From positions 4,464,001-4,528,000 of the forward strand of contig NZ_CP048833.1 in the NCBI RefSeq assembly GCF_012971725.1: DNA of 64,000 nt, read 5' to 3'. This DNA comes from Pseudomonas multiresinivorans. GTDB lineage: Bacteria; Pseudomonadota; Gammaproteobacteria; Pseudomonadales; Pseudomonadaceae. The notes beneath the pieces are model-generated. The model worked only from the letters and a program-made list of their open reading frames with translations. It did not search any database and was not told the DNA's origin. The translations under genes were made by a program, and so were the position numbers. This document shows, piece after piece, positions 25,978-35,263 of this stretch (position 1 is its first letter; every line of letters starts with the position of its first letter).

Positions 25978-27888
25978 TCACTCTTCCAGTTCAGCCCAGC
26001 GCTCGATCAGCCGGTCCAGATCTTCCTGCAGGGTACCGAGGCGCGCGAGAGCGGCCTGGGCTTCGTCCTGCGGGCGCTGGTAGAAGTCCGGTGACGCGGT
26101 TTCTTCCTGCAGCGCGGCCATTTCCGCCTCCAGGGCCTCGATCTGCCCGGGAATGGCTTCCAGTTCGCGCTGCAGCTTGTAGCTCAGTTTCTTCTTTGGC
26201 GCGGCTTCCACCGACGCACTGGCAACCACCGGCTGCTCGGCAACGGGGGCAGCAGCGGGCTTGTCACCCTTCTCTTCACCTACGCCGAGCAACTTGGGCG
26301 AGCCGCCCTGGCGCAGCCAGTCCTGGTAGCCGCCGACGAATTCGCGCACGCGACCTTCGCCTTCGAACACCAGGGTGCTGGTGACCACGTTGTCGAGGAA
26401 GGCCCGGTCGTGGCTGACCATCAGCACGGTGCCGTCGAAGGTCAGCAGTACTTCTTCGAGCAGCTCCAGGGTTTCCACGTCCAGGTCGTTGGTCGGTTCG
26501 TCCAGCACCAGCAGGTTGGCCGGCTTGCTGAACAGCTTCGCCAGCAACAGGCGTGCCCGCTCGCCACCCGAGAGCGCCTTCACCGGGGTACGGGCGCGCT
26601 GCGGGGAGAACAGGAAGTCGCCCAGGTAGCTGAGGACGTGGCGATTCTGCCCGTTGATCGTGATGAATTCGCGACCTTCGGCAATGTTGTCGATGACGGT
26701 CTTTTCCGGCTCCAGCTGGTGACGCAACTGGTCGAAATAAGCCACTTCCAGTCGGGTGCCTTCCTTGACGCTGCCGGAAGTCGGCTGCAGGTCGCCCAGC
26801 AGCAGCTTGAGCAGGGTGGTCTTGCCGGTGCCGTTGGCGCCCAGCAGGCCGATGCGGTCGCCGCGCTGCAGCACCAGGGAGAAATCACGAATCAGCGCCG
26901 GGCCGCCCGGGTGAGCGAAGCCGGCGTTCTCGACAACGATGACCTGCTTGCCGGACTTCTCCGCAGTCTCCAGCTGGAAACTGGCCTTGCCCTGGCGCTC
27001 ACGGCGATCGGCACGCTCGTTGCGCATCGCCTTCAGCGCTCGCACACGGCCTTCGTTACGGGTACGACGGGCCTTGATGCCCTGGCGAATCCACACTTCC
27101 TCCTGGGCCAGGCGCTTGTCGAACAGCGCATTGGCGGCCTCTTCCGCGGCCAACTCCTGCTCTTTATGCACGAGGAAGCTGGCGTAGTCGCCGTTCCAGT
27201 CGATCAGGTGGCCGCGATCCAGTTCGAGGATGCGGGTGGCCACGGCCTGCAGGAAGGCACGGTCGTGGGTGATGAACAGCACGGCGCCGGGGAAGTCGGC
27301 CAGGGCATTTTCCAGCCAGGCGATGGCACCGATGTCCAGGTGGTTGGTCGGCTCGTCCAGCAGCAGCAGATCGGGCTCGGCCACCAGCGCCTGGGCCAGC
27401 AGCACGCGACGGCGCCAGCCACCGGAGAGCTCGGCGAGGGTCTTGTCGGCCGGCAGTTGCAGGCGCGTCAGGGTGGTGTCCACCAGTTGCCCCAGGCGCC
27501 AGCCGTCGCGAGCCTCCAGCTCCTGCTGGACGCGCGCCAGCTTGTTCAGGTCGTCCTCGTTCTCGATGTGCATGCTCAGGTGGTGATAGCGCGCCAGCAG
27601 CTCGCCCACTTCAGCCAGTCCTTCAGCGACCACGTCGTAGACGGTACGGTCATCGGCTCGCGGCAGCTCCTGCGGCAGCTCACCGATCTTCAGCGCCGGG
27701 GCGCGCCAGATGTCGCCGTCGTCGGGCTTCTGCTCGCCCTTGACCAGCTTGAGCATGCTCGACTTGCCGGTACCGTTGCGGCCAATGACGCACACCCGCT
27801 CACCCCGGGCGATCTGCCAGGACACCTTATCCAGCAGCGGAGTGGTGCCAAAGGCGAGGGACACGTCGGTGAACTTGAGCAGGGTCAT
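25978..27888 (-). CDS. uup: ABC-F family ATPase Uup
   Basis: 636 residues with two ABC ATPase domains and no membrane domain. Domain 1: Walker A VIGRNGTGKSSM, signature LSGGWRRRV, Walker B LLLLDEPTNHLD. Domain 2: GLLGANGTGKTTLL, LSGGERARLLL, LLVLDEPTNDLD. The linker between them (FDKRLAQEEVWIRQGIKARR and onward) is the basic P-site-tRNA-interacting region of ABC-F proteins. The C-terminal 100 residues form a Lys/Glu-rich coiled coil (KLQRELEAIPGQIEALEAEM) typical of Uup, which acts on ribosomes and branched DNA intermediates. The ATG at 27888 follows GGAG; the upstream open frame has no site. Confidence 0.95.
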   Translation of the reverse strand: MTLLKFTDVSLAFGTTPLLDKVSWQIARGERVCVIGRNGTGKSSMLKLVKGEQKPDDGDIWRAPALKIGELPQELPRADDRTVYDVVAEGLAEVGELLARYHHLSMHIENEDDLNKLARVQQELEARDGWRLGQLVDTTLTRLQLPADKTLAELSGGWRRRVLLAQALVAEPDLLLLDEPTNHLDIGAIAWLENALADFPGAVLFITHDRAFLQAVATRILELDRGHLIDWNGDYASFLVHKEQELAAEEAANALFDKRLAQEEVWIRQGIKARRTRNEGRVRALKAMRNERADRRERQGKASFQLETAEKSGKQVIVVENAGFAHPGGPALIRDFSLVLQRGDRIGLLGANGTGKTTLLKLLLGDLQPTSGSVKEGTRLEVAYFDQLRHQLEPEKTVIDNIAEGREFITINGQNRHVLSYLGDFLFSPQRARTPVKALSGGERARLLLAKLFSKPANLLVLDEPTNDLDVETLELLEEVLLTFDGTVLMVSHDRAFLDNVVTSTLVFEGEGRVREFVGGYQDWLRQGGSPKLLGVGEEKGDKPAAAPVAEQPVVASASVEAAPKKKLSYKLQRELEAIPGQIEALEAEMAALQEETASPDFYQRPQDEAQAALARLGTLQEDLDRLIERWAELEE

Positions 27889-28095
27889 TGGGTATCTCCA
27901 CAAACAGGGCGCGCAGTTTAAGGGAAAGCGCGGAAAAGTCAGAGGGTCGCGCACAAACTCGCGCGGCGAGACAGGCGTCTGCCTTTGCGCGATGCATCCG
28001 TGGTGGCGCTTTCGCCGCCCTCGCGCAACAGGCTAAGCTACGGGGCAGCGGGCGCGCGCCATCCAGCGCCCACCGATCATCTTCCCGGAAGAGCC

Positions 28096-30021
28096 ATGCG
28101 CGGTCGCCTTTTCTCACTGTTCTCCTGCCTGATCCTCAGCCTGTCCGCTTCGACAGCCAACGCAGCGTCCCTGCCCCAGCAGCGCCAGATGTACGACGAG
28201 GCGCAGAAGGCACTGGCGCGCAATGACAGCGGCCCGTATTTCCGCTACCAGTCGGCACTGGCCGATTATCCGCTGCAGCCGTACCTGGCCTATGACGAGC
28301 TGACCAACCGTCTGAAAAGCGCCAGCAACGCCGAGATCGAGCGCTTCATCGAGCAGCACGGCGACCTGCCGCAGATCAACTGGCTGAAGCTGCGCTGGAT
28401 GCGCCAACTGGCCGATCGGGGCGACTGGAGCACCTTCGTCCGCTACTACGATCCGAAGATGAACTTCACCGAGCTGGACTGCCTCTACGGCCAGTACCAG
28501 CTCGGCCACGGCAACAAGGCCGAGGGTTATGCCACCGCCGAGAAGCTCTGGCTGGTCGGCAAGCCGCAGCCCGACGCTTGCGACACTACCTTCGCCATGT
28601 GGCAGGCTGATGGCCAGCTCACCGAAGAGAAGGTCTGGAAGCGCCTGAAGCTGGCAGCCGAGAAAGGCAACTACAGCCTCGCCACCGTGCTCTCCAAGCG
28701 CCTGCCGACCCTCGGCAGCCAGGGCGCGCTGATGGTTAATGTCGCGCAGAACCCTGCGCAGCTGAGCCAGACCACCCGCTTCGGTGCCCGCGACCATGCC
28801 ACCGCCGACGTCGTCGGCCTCGGCCTGCGCCGCCTGGCCAAACAGGACCCGGAAAAAGCCATCACCCTGCTGGACTACTACAGCTCGGTACTACCCTTCT
28901 CCAGCGACGAGAAGGTCTCCATCGCCCGCGAGATAGGCCTGAGCCTGGCGCGGCGCTACGACCCGCGCGCCCTGCCGATGATGGTCAAGTACGACCCGCA
29001 GCTGCGCGACGACACCGTCACCGAATGGCGCCTGCGCCTGCTGCTGCGCCTGGGCCGCTGGGAAGAAGCCTACGAGCTGACGCGCGCGCTGCCGCCGTCG
29101 CTGGCCGAAACCAACCGCTGGAAGTACTGGCAGGCGCGCTCGCTGCAACTGGCGCAACCACAGAACAAGCAGGCCATCAGCCTGTACCAGCCGGTGGCCG
29201 GCGAGCGTGATTTCTACGGTTTCCTCGCCGCCGACCGGATCAACGCCCCGTATCAACTGAACAACCGCCCCGTGGCGCCGGATGCCGGCACAATGCAGCG
29301 CGTGCGCAACGCGCCGAGCACCCGCCGCGCTCTGGAGTTCTACGCCCGCGGCGAGATCATCAACGCCCGCCGTGAGTGGTATCACGCTGCCCGCCACCTG
29401 AGTCACGACGAGCTGCTGGCCCAGGCCAAGATCGCCTATGACATGCAGTGGTACTTCCCGGCGATCCGCGCGATCAGCCAGGCCAAGTACTGGGACGACC
29501 TGGATATCCGCTTCCCCATGGCCTACCGCAACACCCTGGTACGCGAGGCGCGCAACCGCGGCCTGCATTCGAGCTGGGTGTTCGCCATCACCCGCCAGGA
29601 AAGCGCCTTCATGTCCGATGCGCGCTCCGGCGTCGGCGCCACCGGCCTTATGCAGCTGATGCCGGCCACCGCCAAGGAAACCTCGCGCAAGTTCGGCATC
29701 CCGCTGGCCTCGCCGCAGCAACTGATAGTGCCGGATGTGAACATCCAGCTCGGCGCCGCCTACCTGAGCCAGGTTCACGGCCAGTTCAACGGCAACCGCG
29801 TGCTCGCCACCGCCGCCTACAACGCCGGCCCCGGCCGCGTGCGGCAATGGCTGAAGGATGCGCGCCACCTGGCCTTCGATGTCTGGGTGGAGACCATTCC
29901 GTTCGACGAGACCCGTTCCTACGTGCAAAACGTACTGTCCTACGCGGTGATCTACGGACAGAAACTCAACGCGCCACAGCCCATCGTCGACTGGCACGAA
30001 CGCTTCTTCGACGAGCTCTGA
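28096..30021 (+). CDS. slt: Soluble lytic murein transglycosylase Slt
   Basis: 641 residues, the size of Slt70. A signal peptide (MRGRLFSLFSCLILSLSASTANA) leads to a large superhelical alpha-solenoid and a C-terminal lysozyme-like domain. The catalytic Glu is E502 in ITRQESAF, with the family motifs GVGATGLMQLMPATAKETS and AAYNAGPGRVRQWL. It cleaves the MurNAc-GlcNAc bond, making 1,6-anhydro muropeptides that NagZ later processes. GGAAGAG precedes the ATG at 28096. It diverges from uup, as in P. aeruginosa (PA3019/PA3020). Confidence 0.96.
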   Translation: MRGRLFSLFSCLILSLSASTANAASLPQQRQMYDEAQKALARNDSGPYFRYQSALADYPLQPYLAYDELTNRLKSASNAEIERFIEQHGDLPQINWLKLRWMRQLADRGDWSTFVRYYDPKMNFTELDCLYGQYQLGHGNKAEGYATAEKLWLVGKPQPDACDTTFAMWQADGQLTEEKVWKRLKLAAEKGNYSLATVLSKRLPTLGSQGALMVNVAQNPAQLSQTTRFGARDHATADVVGLGLRRLAKQDPEKAITLLDYYSSVLPFSSDEKVSIAREIGLSLARRYDPRALPMMVKYDPQLRDDTVTEWRLRLLLRLGRWEEAYELTRALPPSLAETNRWKYWQARSLQLAQPQNKQAISLYQPVAGERDFYGFLAADRINAPYQLNNRPVAPDAGTMQRVRNAPSTRRALEFYARGEIINARREWYHAARHLSHDELLAQAKIAYDMQWYFPAIRAISQAKYWDDLDIRFPMAYRNTLVREARNRGLHSSWVFAITRQESAFMSDARSGVGATGLMQLMPATAKETSRKFGIPLASPQQLIVPDVNIQLGAAYLSQVHGQFNGNRVLATAAYNAGPGRVRQWLKDARHLAFDVWVETIPFDETRSYVQNVLSYAVIYGQKLNAPQPIVDWHERFFDEL

Positions 30022-30029
30022 TCCATCCA

Positions 30030-30054
30030 CCGCCCGGCACTCGCCGGGCGGCTT
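30030..30054 (+). terminator. Hairpin after slt
   Basis: 9-bp stem CCGCCCGGC (30030-30038) with GCCGGGCGG (30043-30051), 4-nt loop, followed only by CTTTC. It may attenuate rather than fully stop transcription into the next gene. Confidence 0.6.
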
Positions 30055-30084
30055 TCATCCCCTCAAGGAAAAAAGGAAATTTCC

Positions 30085-30465
30085 ATGCGCAAGACCGTTC
30101 TCTCCCTCTCCATGCTTGCCGCAGGCCTGCTCAGCGCCGACCTGGCCCTCGCCGCCTGCGAGAAGCCGCGCAACGCCTTCGACAGCGTGTACTGCCTGAG
30201 CACCGAATACGCCCAGGTCGACCGCGAGCTGAACAATGAATTCGGCACCCTGCGCAAGATGCTCAACGACGGCCAGAAGGCTGCTCTGAAGAAGAGCCAG
30301 ATCGCCTGGATCAAGGATCGCGATGCCCAGTGCAGCTACGAGCGCGACGGCGGTTACTTCGTCAACCTGCAGTGCGCCGTGAACAAGACCAACGAGCGCC
30401 TGGCCGTGCTGCGCGAGCGTGAGCGCGAGTGCCAGAGCACCGGTTGCGTCGACAGCAAGCTGTAA
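30085..30465 (+). CDS. LprI/DUF1311-family secreted protein
   Basis: 126 residues with signal peptide MRKTVLSLSMLAAGLLSADLALA. The mature domain has the DUF1311 pattern: C-x10-C (CEKPRNAFDSVYCLS), VDRELNNEFGTLRKML, KSQIAWIKDRDAQC (the conserved W-x3-RD-x2-C) and LQCAVNKTNERLAVL. Even cysteine spacing suggests disulphides in the periplasm. LprI-type proteins include lysozyme inhibitors; that activity here is only suggested by the family. An AAAGGAAA site precedes the ATG. Confidence 0.85.
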   Translation: MRKTVLSLSMLAAGLLSADLALAACEKPRNAFDSVYCLSTEYAQVDRELNNEFGTLRKMLNDGQKAALKKSQIAWIKDRDAQCSYERDGGYFVNLQCAVNKTNERLAVLRERERECQSTGCVDSKL

Positions 30466-30474
30466 GGCGCTGAT

Positions 30475-30501
30475 GGCGAACAACCGTGAAGGTTGTTCGC
30501 C
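30475..30501 (+). terminator. Long hairpin after the LprI-type gene
   Basis: Perfect 11-bp stem GGCGAACAACC/GGTTGTTCGCC with loop GTGAA. There is no T-run after it (CTGCGG), so it may stabilise the 3' end rather than terminate. Confidence 0.5.
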
Positions 30502-30515
30502 CTGCGGTTACCTGA

Positions 30516-30592
30516 GGGATCGAGCTTGCTCGCGAACAGATTTTCCGGCGGCACAGGCGTCAGGCGGGTTCGCTAGCAAGCTCGCTCCAACA
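30516..30592. repeat. Degenerate REP pair
   Basis: Left arm GGATCGAGCTTGCTCGCGAA, right arm GTTCGCTAGCAAGCTCGCTC, inverted across a 35-nt centre. It matches the REP family at 10997 and 31524 but with substitutions and loss of the outer GTA. Confidence 0.8.
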
Positions 30593-30638
30593 AGTTGGCG
30601 CCTGGCGCACAACCCCACGCGTGATTTGCCTATGCGCC

Positions 30639-31448
30639 CTACTCCAGAACTTCCACTTCCATACCCTCGCGCAGCGTTCCGCTGTTCAGGGCGATCAGGT
30701 TCTGGCCGAACAGCGCCTCGCCATTGACGTTGCGATAGTCCAGCAGGGTCGCCAGCGGCTCACGGGCGGCATCGCGCTCGCCGGTATGCGGGTCGATGGT
30801 GGTGAGGATGCAGCGCGAGCAGGGCTTGGCCACCTTGAAGGTGACGTCGCCGATGCGGACGCGCTTCCAGCCGTCTTCCGCGAACGGCTCGGCGCCGGTC
30901 ACCACCAGATTCGGGCGGAAGCGCAGCATCTCCAGCGGGCGACCAACCTTCGCCGACAGGTCGTCCAGCGAACCCTGGCCGATCAGCAGCAGCGGGAAGC
31001 CATCGGCAAAGTGCACGTGCTCGCCAGGCTCGGCGTAGGCGGTGTCCACCTGCCGCGCGCGCTGCTCGGGCATCTGCACCAGGCGCACATCACGCTCGAG
31101 GAATGCGCTCAGCCACTGCGCGGCGGCGTCGCCGGCATCCGGCACCTGCAGCATGTCGCGCCAGATCAGCACGCCACGCAGGTTGTCATCGCGTCCCGGC
31201 ACTTGCACCAGCAGGTCGTCCATGCCCGGTGCACGCAGGCGCAACGCCTGGAAATCGTCCTGCCAGCGCGCCTCGATACGGCCCATCTGGGGCAGCAGGC
31301 GCTGGGTGAGGAAGCGCCCGTTGGCGGAGTCGACCACCATCCAGCGTCGATCCCCTTCCAGGCCCAGGGCGTCCAGGCGAACGGACTCCAGGGGCTCGTA
31401 GGCAGTGGATTTGACCGGGTAGCGGTAGAGCTCGCTGAGCGTGTACAT
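30639..31448 (-). CDS. MOSC-domain protein (YcbX-like)
   Basis: 269 residues. The N-terminal beta-barrel (MOSC_N: LSELYRYPVKSTAYEPLESV) and C-terminal MOSC domain (HFADGFPLLLIGQGSL...RFRPNLVVTGAEPFAEDGW) are both recognisable. The invariant Cys lies in KVAKPCSRCILTTID, where these molybdenum-cofactor sulfurase-like proteins hold sulphur or a Mo-pterin. E. coli YcbX reduces N-hydroxylated base analogues; this gene may do the same. AAAGGAAG precedes the ATG at 31448. It is a single-gene unit bounded by REP elements. Confidence 0.87.
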   Translation of the reverse strand: MYTLSELYRYPVKSTAYEPLESVRLDALGLEGDRRWMVVDSANGRFLTQRLLPQMGRIEARWQDDFQALRLRAPGMDDLLVQVPGRDDNLRGVLIWRDMLQVPDAGDAAAQWLSAFLERDVRLVQMPEQRARQVDTAYAEPGEHVHFADGFPLLLIGQGSLDDLSAKVGRPLEMLRFRPNLVVTGAEPFAEDGWKRVRIGDVTFKVAKPCSRCILTTIDPHTGERDAAREPLATLLDYRNVNGEALFGQNLIALNSGTLREGMEVEVLE

Positions 31449-31523
31449 CGGAGGCTTCCTTTCGTGCAGGCGAAAGCGACCTTATACGGTGTGGAACGGG
31501 CGTCTAGCAATGGCAACGAACTT

Positions 31524-31601
31524 GTAGGAGCGAGCTTGCTCGCGAACGCTTTTTTCCGGAGGCAACGGCATCAGGCGGTTCGCGAGCAAGCTCGCTCCTA
31601 C
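31524..31601. repeat. REP pair, intact
   Basis: The left arm starts GTAGGAGCGAGCTTGCTCGC (31524-31543); the right arm ends GCGAGCAAGCTCGCTCCTAC. Both arms are perfect complements over 24 bp across a 30-nt centre. It lies between the MOSC and cheV genes. Confidence 0.92.
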
Positions 31602-31610
31602 GAAAAGCAG

Positions 31611-32540
31611 CTACGCGGGTACTTTCTGCAGGCGGCGGCGTACCACTTCCACCAACTGGTCCGGCTGGAACTTGGAGAGGAAGTCGTCGCAGCCGACCTT
31701 CTTGACCATGGCGTCGTTGAAGCTGCCCGACAGCGAGGTGTGCAGCACCACGTAGAGGTCACGCAGGCGCGGGTCGTTGCGGATCTCGGTGGTCAGCCGG
31801 TAGCCGTCCATTTCCGGCATCTCGGCGTCGGTGAAGATCATCAGCAGCTTCTCTTCCATATCCAGGCCTTCATCGGCCCAGCGCTTGAGTTGCTGCAGCG
31901 CGCGCAGGCCGTCGGTCGCCACATGCAGGCGCAGGCCGAGCTGGCCAAGGGTATCGCGCAGCTGGGAGATGGCGACACTGGAGTCATCCACTACCAGCAC
32001 TTCGCGGCCACGGGTCTGGCTGAGCAGCAAGTCGTCCAAGCGGTCGCTGGAGACGCGGGTATTCATCGGCACGATCTCGGCCAGCACCTTCTCCACGTCG
32101 ATGATCTCCACCAGGCGGTCTTCCACCTTGGTGATCGCGGTCAGGTAATGCTGGCGGCCGGCGCCACCGGGCGGCGGCTGGATCGACTCCCAGTTGAGGT
32201 TGAGGATGCGCTCCACCCCGCCCACCAGGAACGCCTGCACCGAACGGTTGTACTCGGTGACGATGATGGTGCTGTTGGCATCCGGGGTCAGCGCGCGCAT
32301 GCCGATGGCGCGTGATAGGTCGATCACCGGCAGGGTCTGGCCGCGCAGGTTGATCACCCCGCAGATCATCGGGTGGCGCTGCGGGATCAGCGTCAGGCGC
32401 GGCAGCTGCAGGACTTCCTGCACCTTGAACACGTTGATCGCGAACTGCTGCCGCCCGGCGAGGCGGAAGACCAGGATTTCCAGGCGGTTCTCGCCTACCA
32501 GTTGGGTGCGTTGATCGACAGTGTCGAGAATACCGGCCAT
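31611..32540 (-). CDS. cheV: Chemotaxis coupling protein CheV
   Basis: 309 residues: an N-terminal CheW domain (LVFRLAGRQQFAINVFKVQE...GVINLRGQTLPVIDL) and a C-terminal receiver domain (VLVVDDSSVAISQLRDTL...IFTDAEMPEMDGYRL, phospho-acceptor Asp in FTDAEMP, Thr/Ser at HTSLSGS, Lys in FLSKFQPD). CheV couples chemoreceptors to CheA and buffers phosphate. It is a lone gene, not in a chemotaxis operon, as with one of the CheV copies of P. aeruginosa. The start at 32540 (MAGILDTVDQRTQLVG) is the standard CheV N-terminus. Confidence 0.93.
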   Translation of the reverse strand: MAGILDTVDQRTQLVGENRLEILVFRLAGRQQFAINVFKVQEVLQLPRLTLIPQRHPMICGVINLRGQTLPVIDLSRAIGMRALTPDANSTIIVTEYNRSVQAFLVGGVERILNLNWESIQPPPGGAGRQHYLTAITKVEDRLVEIIDVEKVLAEIVPMNTRVSSDRLDDLLLSQTRGREVLVVDDSSVAISQLRDTLGQLGLRLHVATDGLRALQQLKRWADEGLDMEEKLLMIFTDAEMPEMDGYRLTTEIRNDPRLRDLYVVLHTSLSGSFNDAMVKKVGCDDFLSKFQPDQLVEVVRRRLQKVPA

Positions 32541-32653
32541 GCCTGCTCCAGATTCGGAATGAGTCGTGCGGGAGAGCTATCGGCCGTATCGGCGCCAACA
32601 AGATACTGGCCGTGCGCCATCATGCACGACTTGTCCGGTCCGGACCAGCGCGA

Positions 32654-33577
32654 TCAGCCTTGTTCGGCAGCGAGCCGCCCAGTGGGCGAGAGCAGCGGCG
32701 AGTCTGCCGGCAGGTGCATGGCGAGCGCTGCCGGGCGCACCTCGAAACGCAGCTTGCGACCTTCCAGCGGCTCGCCGTCGAGATTGACATCCAGGCCCTC
32801 GCGGGCTTCCACCTCGACCCAGGGCAGGCGCGCCCGGACGAAGACGTCCTGGGTGCCGAACCCGCTGCTGCCCAGCAGCGCGCCCAGCGTACCGACCATG
32901 TCCTGCGGGGTAGGCAGGATGCTCACGTCCAGCAACCCGTCATCCGCCGTGGCCTGCGGGCAGAGCACATGTCCGCCGCCGGCCTGTCGGCCATTGCCGA
33001 TGCCCAGGGCGAGGAATTCGCCCTCCCACTCGAAATCCGGCCCGGTAAAGCGCCCCTGGGCCGCATGGACTTCAGAAAAGCGCGTCAGACCGGTCAGCAG
33101 GTAGGCTGCGCCGCCGAGCAGCTTCTTCAAGTCTTCCGGGGTGTTGGCGGTGACCTTCGAACCGAAGCCACCCGTGGCCATGTTCAGGAAGAACTGCCCG
33201 TCGACCTCCCCCAGGTCGATGGGACGCGGCGGCACGTCCAGCAAGGCCAGCGCGGCCGCGGGCTCGAGCGGCACGCCGGCCGCGCGGGCGAAGTCGTTGG
33301 CGGTGCCCAGCGGCAGGATGGCCAGGCTGGCCTTGCCGCCGGCCTGGACCAGCGCCTCGGCGACGTCGCGCACGGTGCCGTCGCCACCGCCGGCGATCAG
33401 CGTGGTGTATCCCGCCGCCAAGCCCTCCTCCACCAGGCGCCTGGCGTCACCACTCTCCCAGGTCACCCGCACGTCCAAGGCACGCCCCGCTTCGCGCGTG
33501 GCCAGCACGGCGGCGCGCACTTCGTCGTTGGCGGCTTGCTTGCCGTGCAGGATCAGCAGGGCCCTGGGCTGGGTCAT
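32654..33577 (-). CDS. Lipid kinase, YegS/diacylglycerol-kinase family
   Basis: 307 residues. The DAGK catalytic domain is evident: IAGGGDGTVRDVAEAL (the GGGDGT nucleotide-binding motif) and LGTANDFARAAGVP. The C-terminal half (FLNMATGGFGSKV... and DGEPLEGRKLRFEV) is the beta-sandwich of YegS-type enzymes. It should phosphorylate a lipid hydroxyl, with phosphatidylglycerol or diacylglycerol as candidates. The ATG at 33577 follows GAGGAAG. It is on the same strand as the FGGY/GlpD/AGPS-like genes, 102 nt downstream, so it may belong to the same transcript. Confidence 0.9.
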   Translation of the reverse strand: MTQPRALLILHGKQAANDEVRAAVLATREAGRALDVRVTWESGDARRLVEEGLAAGYTTLIAGGGDGTVRDVAEALVQAGGKASLAILPLGTANDFARAAGVPLEPAAALALLDVPPRPIDLGEVDGQFFLNMATGGFGSKVTANTPEDLKKLLGGAAYLLTGLTRFSEVHAAQGRFTGPDFEWEGEFLALGIGNGRQAGGGHVLCPQATADDGLLDVSILPTPQDMVGTLGALLGSSGFGTQDVFVRARLPWVEVEAREGLDVNLDGEPLEGRKLRFEVRPAALAMHLPADSPLLSPTGRLAAEQG

Positions 33578-33679
33578 GGTCGGCTTCCTCGCGAGTAGTC
33601 CATTGAGCGTCAACTAATGGACCCAGAGTAGCGCGGGAAAATTTCCTCGCTTTTTATCACTGAATCAGGAATGGGCAGC

Positions 33680-35239
33680 TCAGGCCGGGTAGCCGGTGAT
33701 CTCCCGAATGCTCTGGTACAGCGGCTTGAGCTGCTTGTACATGCGCTGGTAGACCTCGTTGTAGAGCCGCTCGTAGGTCCGCTGCGCCTCGGGGCGCGGG
33801 TGGAAGACGTCACCCACGCGGGTCATGGCGGCGATGGCGCTGGCGAAGTCCGGATAAAGCTTCAGCCCCACCGCGCAATCGATGGCCGCACCCAGGCCGG
33901 AAGCTTCGTAGACGTGCGGGCGCTCCGCCGGCAGGCCGAAGATGTCAGCGGTGAGCTGCATCGCTGCGTCGCTCTGCGAACCACCGCCAGCCACGCGCAG
34001 GCGCTGGATGCGGGTGCCGGAGCGCTTCTCGATGCGCTCCTTGCCCTGGCGCAGCGCGTAGGCAAGGCCTTCGAGGATGGCGCGGTAGATGTGCGCGCGG
34101 GTGTGCACGTCGCCGAAGCCAATGATCGAGCCCTTGGCCTCCAGGCCCGGCTCGCGGATGCCCGGCGTCCAGTAGGGTTGCAGCATCAGGCCCATGGAGC
34201 CGGCGGGCACGCTGTTGACCAGTTCGTCGAAGAGTTTCTCCGGTTCGATGCCCAGCTCCTCGGCACGCTGCATCTCGCGCAGGCCGAACTCGCGCTTGAA
34301 CCAGCTGACCATCCAGAAGCCGCGGTAGATCATCACCTCGGTGTTGTAGTGATCGGGAATCGCCGCCGGGTACGGCGGGATCAGCGGGATGGTTTCCAGG
34401 TAGCGCGAACGAGTGGTGTTGATGGTCGCGGTGGTGCCGTAGGACAGGCACGCCACGGTCGGGTCGATGGCGCCCGCGCCGAGTACTTCGCAGGCCTTGT
34501 CGGCGCCAGCGGCGATCAGCGGCAGGCCTTCGGGAATACCCGTCAGGCGACTGGCCTCGGCGGTGATCTCGCCCAGTTTCTCACCGGGCTTGTACAGCTC
34601 CGGCAATTGCTCGGGGCGCACGTCGATCGCCTGCCACTTCCAGTCCCGCGGCGCGGCCCAGGCGAGCTTCTTGTAGTCGAACGGCAGGTAGGCAACGCTG
34701 CAGGCCACCGAGTCCACGTAGCGCCCGCACAGGCGCTGGGTGAGAAAGCCCGAGAGCAGCAGCAGCTTGTGGGTGCGCTGGTGGATGTCCGGCTGCTGCT
34801 GGGCCACCCAGTTCGCTTCGGCCTGGGTGCGGAAGTAGTCCACGGCGCCCTGCGCGCCCACCAGCTTGAACAGCCAACCCCAGGGCCCCTTGATCGGGTC
34901 GCCCAGCTCCGCGCGGCGCTGGTCCAGCCAGATGATCGCCGGGCGCAGGGCCTGGCCGGCTTCGTCGACATGGATCACCGTGCCGCGCTGGGTAGTCAGC
35001 GACACGCCACGGATGCGGCTGCGGTCGATGTCGACGCTGGCCCATAGGCGCTTGCACGCCTCTCCCAGCTGCTCCCAGTAATAGTCCGGGTGCTGCTCGG
35101 CCCAACCGGGCTGCGAGGAGAAATACGCTTCCAGCTCGACCTTGCCCTTACCCACCAGGTTGCCCTGGAGGTCGAAGAGCAGCGCGCGCACGCTCTGAGT
35201 GCCGTTGTCGATGGCCAGCAGATAGTTGTTGTTATTCAT
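33680..35239 (-). CDS. FGGY-family carbohydrate/polyol kinase
   Basis: 519 residues. The ATP-binding N-terminus (YLLAIDNGTQSVRALLFDLQ), substrate region (SLTTQRGTVIHVDEAGQALR...IIWLDQRR) and C-terminal half (AAGADKACEVLGAGAIDPT, RVAGGGSQSDAAMQLTADIF) define the FGGY family that includes glycerol, xylulose and gluconate kinases. The substrate is not evident. It lies 24 nt downstream of a GlpD-like oxidase and in the same operon as an alkyl-DHAP-synthase-like flavoprotein, so a glycerol derivative is a reasonable guess. AAGAG precedes the ATG. Confidence 0.88.
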   Translation of the reverse strand: MNNNNYLLAIDNGTQSVRALLFDLQGNLVGKGKVELEAYFSSQPGWAEQHPDYYWEQLGEACKRLWASVDIDRSRIRGVSLTTQRGTVIHVDEAGQALRPAIIWLDQRRAELGDPIKGPWGWLFKLVGAQGAVDYFRTQAEANWVAQQQPDIHQRTHKLLLLSGFLTQRLCGRYVDSVACSVAYLPFDYKKLAWAAPRDWKWQAIDVRPEQLPELYKPGEKLGEITAEASRLTGIPEGLPLIAAGADKACEVLGAGAIDPTVACLSYGTTATINTTRSRYLETIPLIPPYPAAIPDHYNTEVMIYRGFWMVSWFKREFGLREMQRAEELGIEPEKLFDELVNSVPAGSMGLMLQPYWTPGIREPGLEAKGSIIGFGDVHTRAHIYRAILEGLAYALRQGKERIEKRSGTRIQRLRVAGGGSQSDAAMQLTADIFGLPAERPHVYEASGLGAAIDCAVGLKLYPDFASAIAAMTRVGDVFHPRPEAQRTYERLYNEVYQRMYKQLKPLYQSIREITGYPA

Positions 35240-35263
35240 TGGGCTCTTGTCATGGAGACTCAG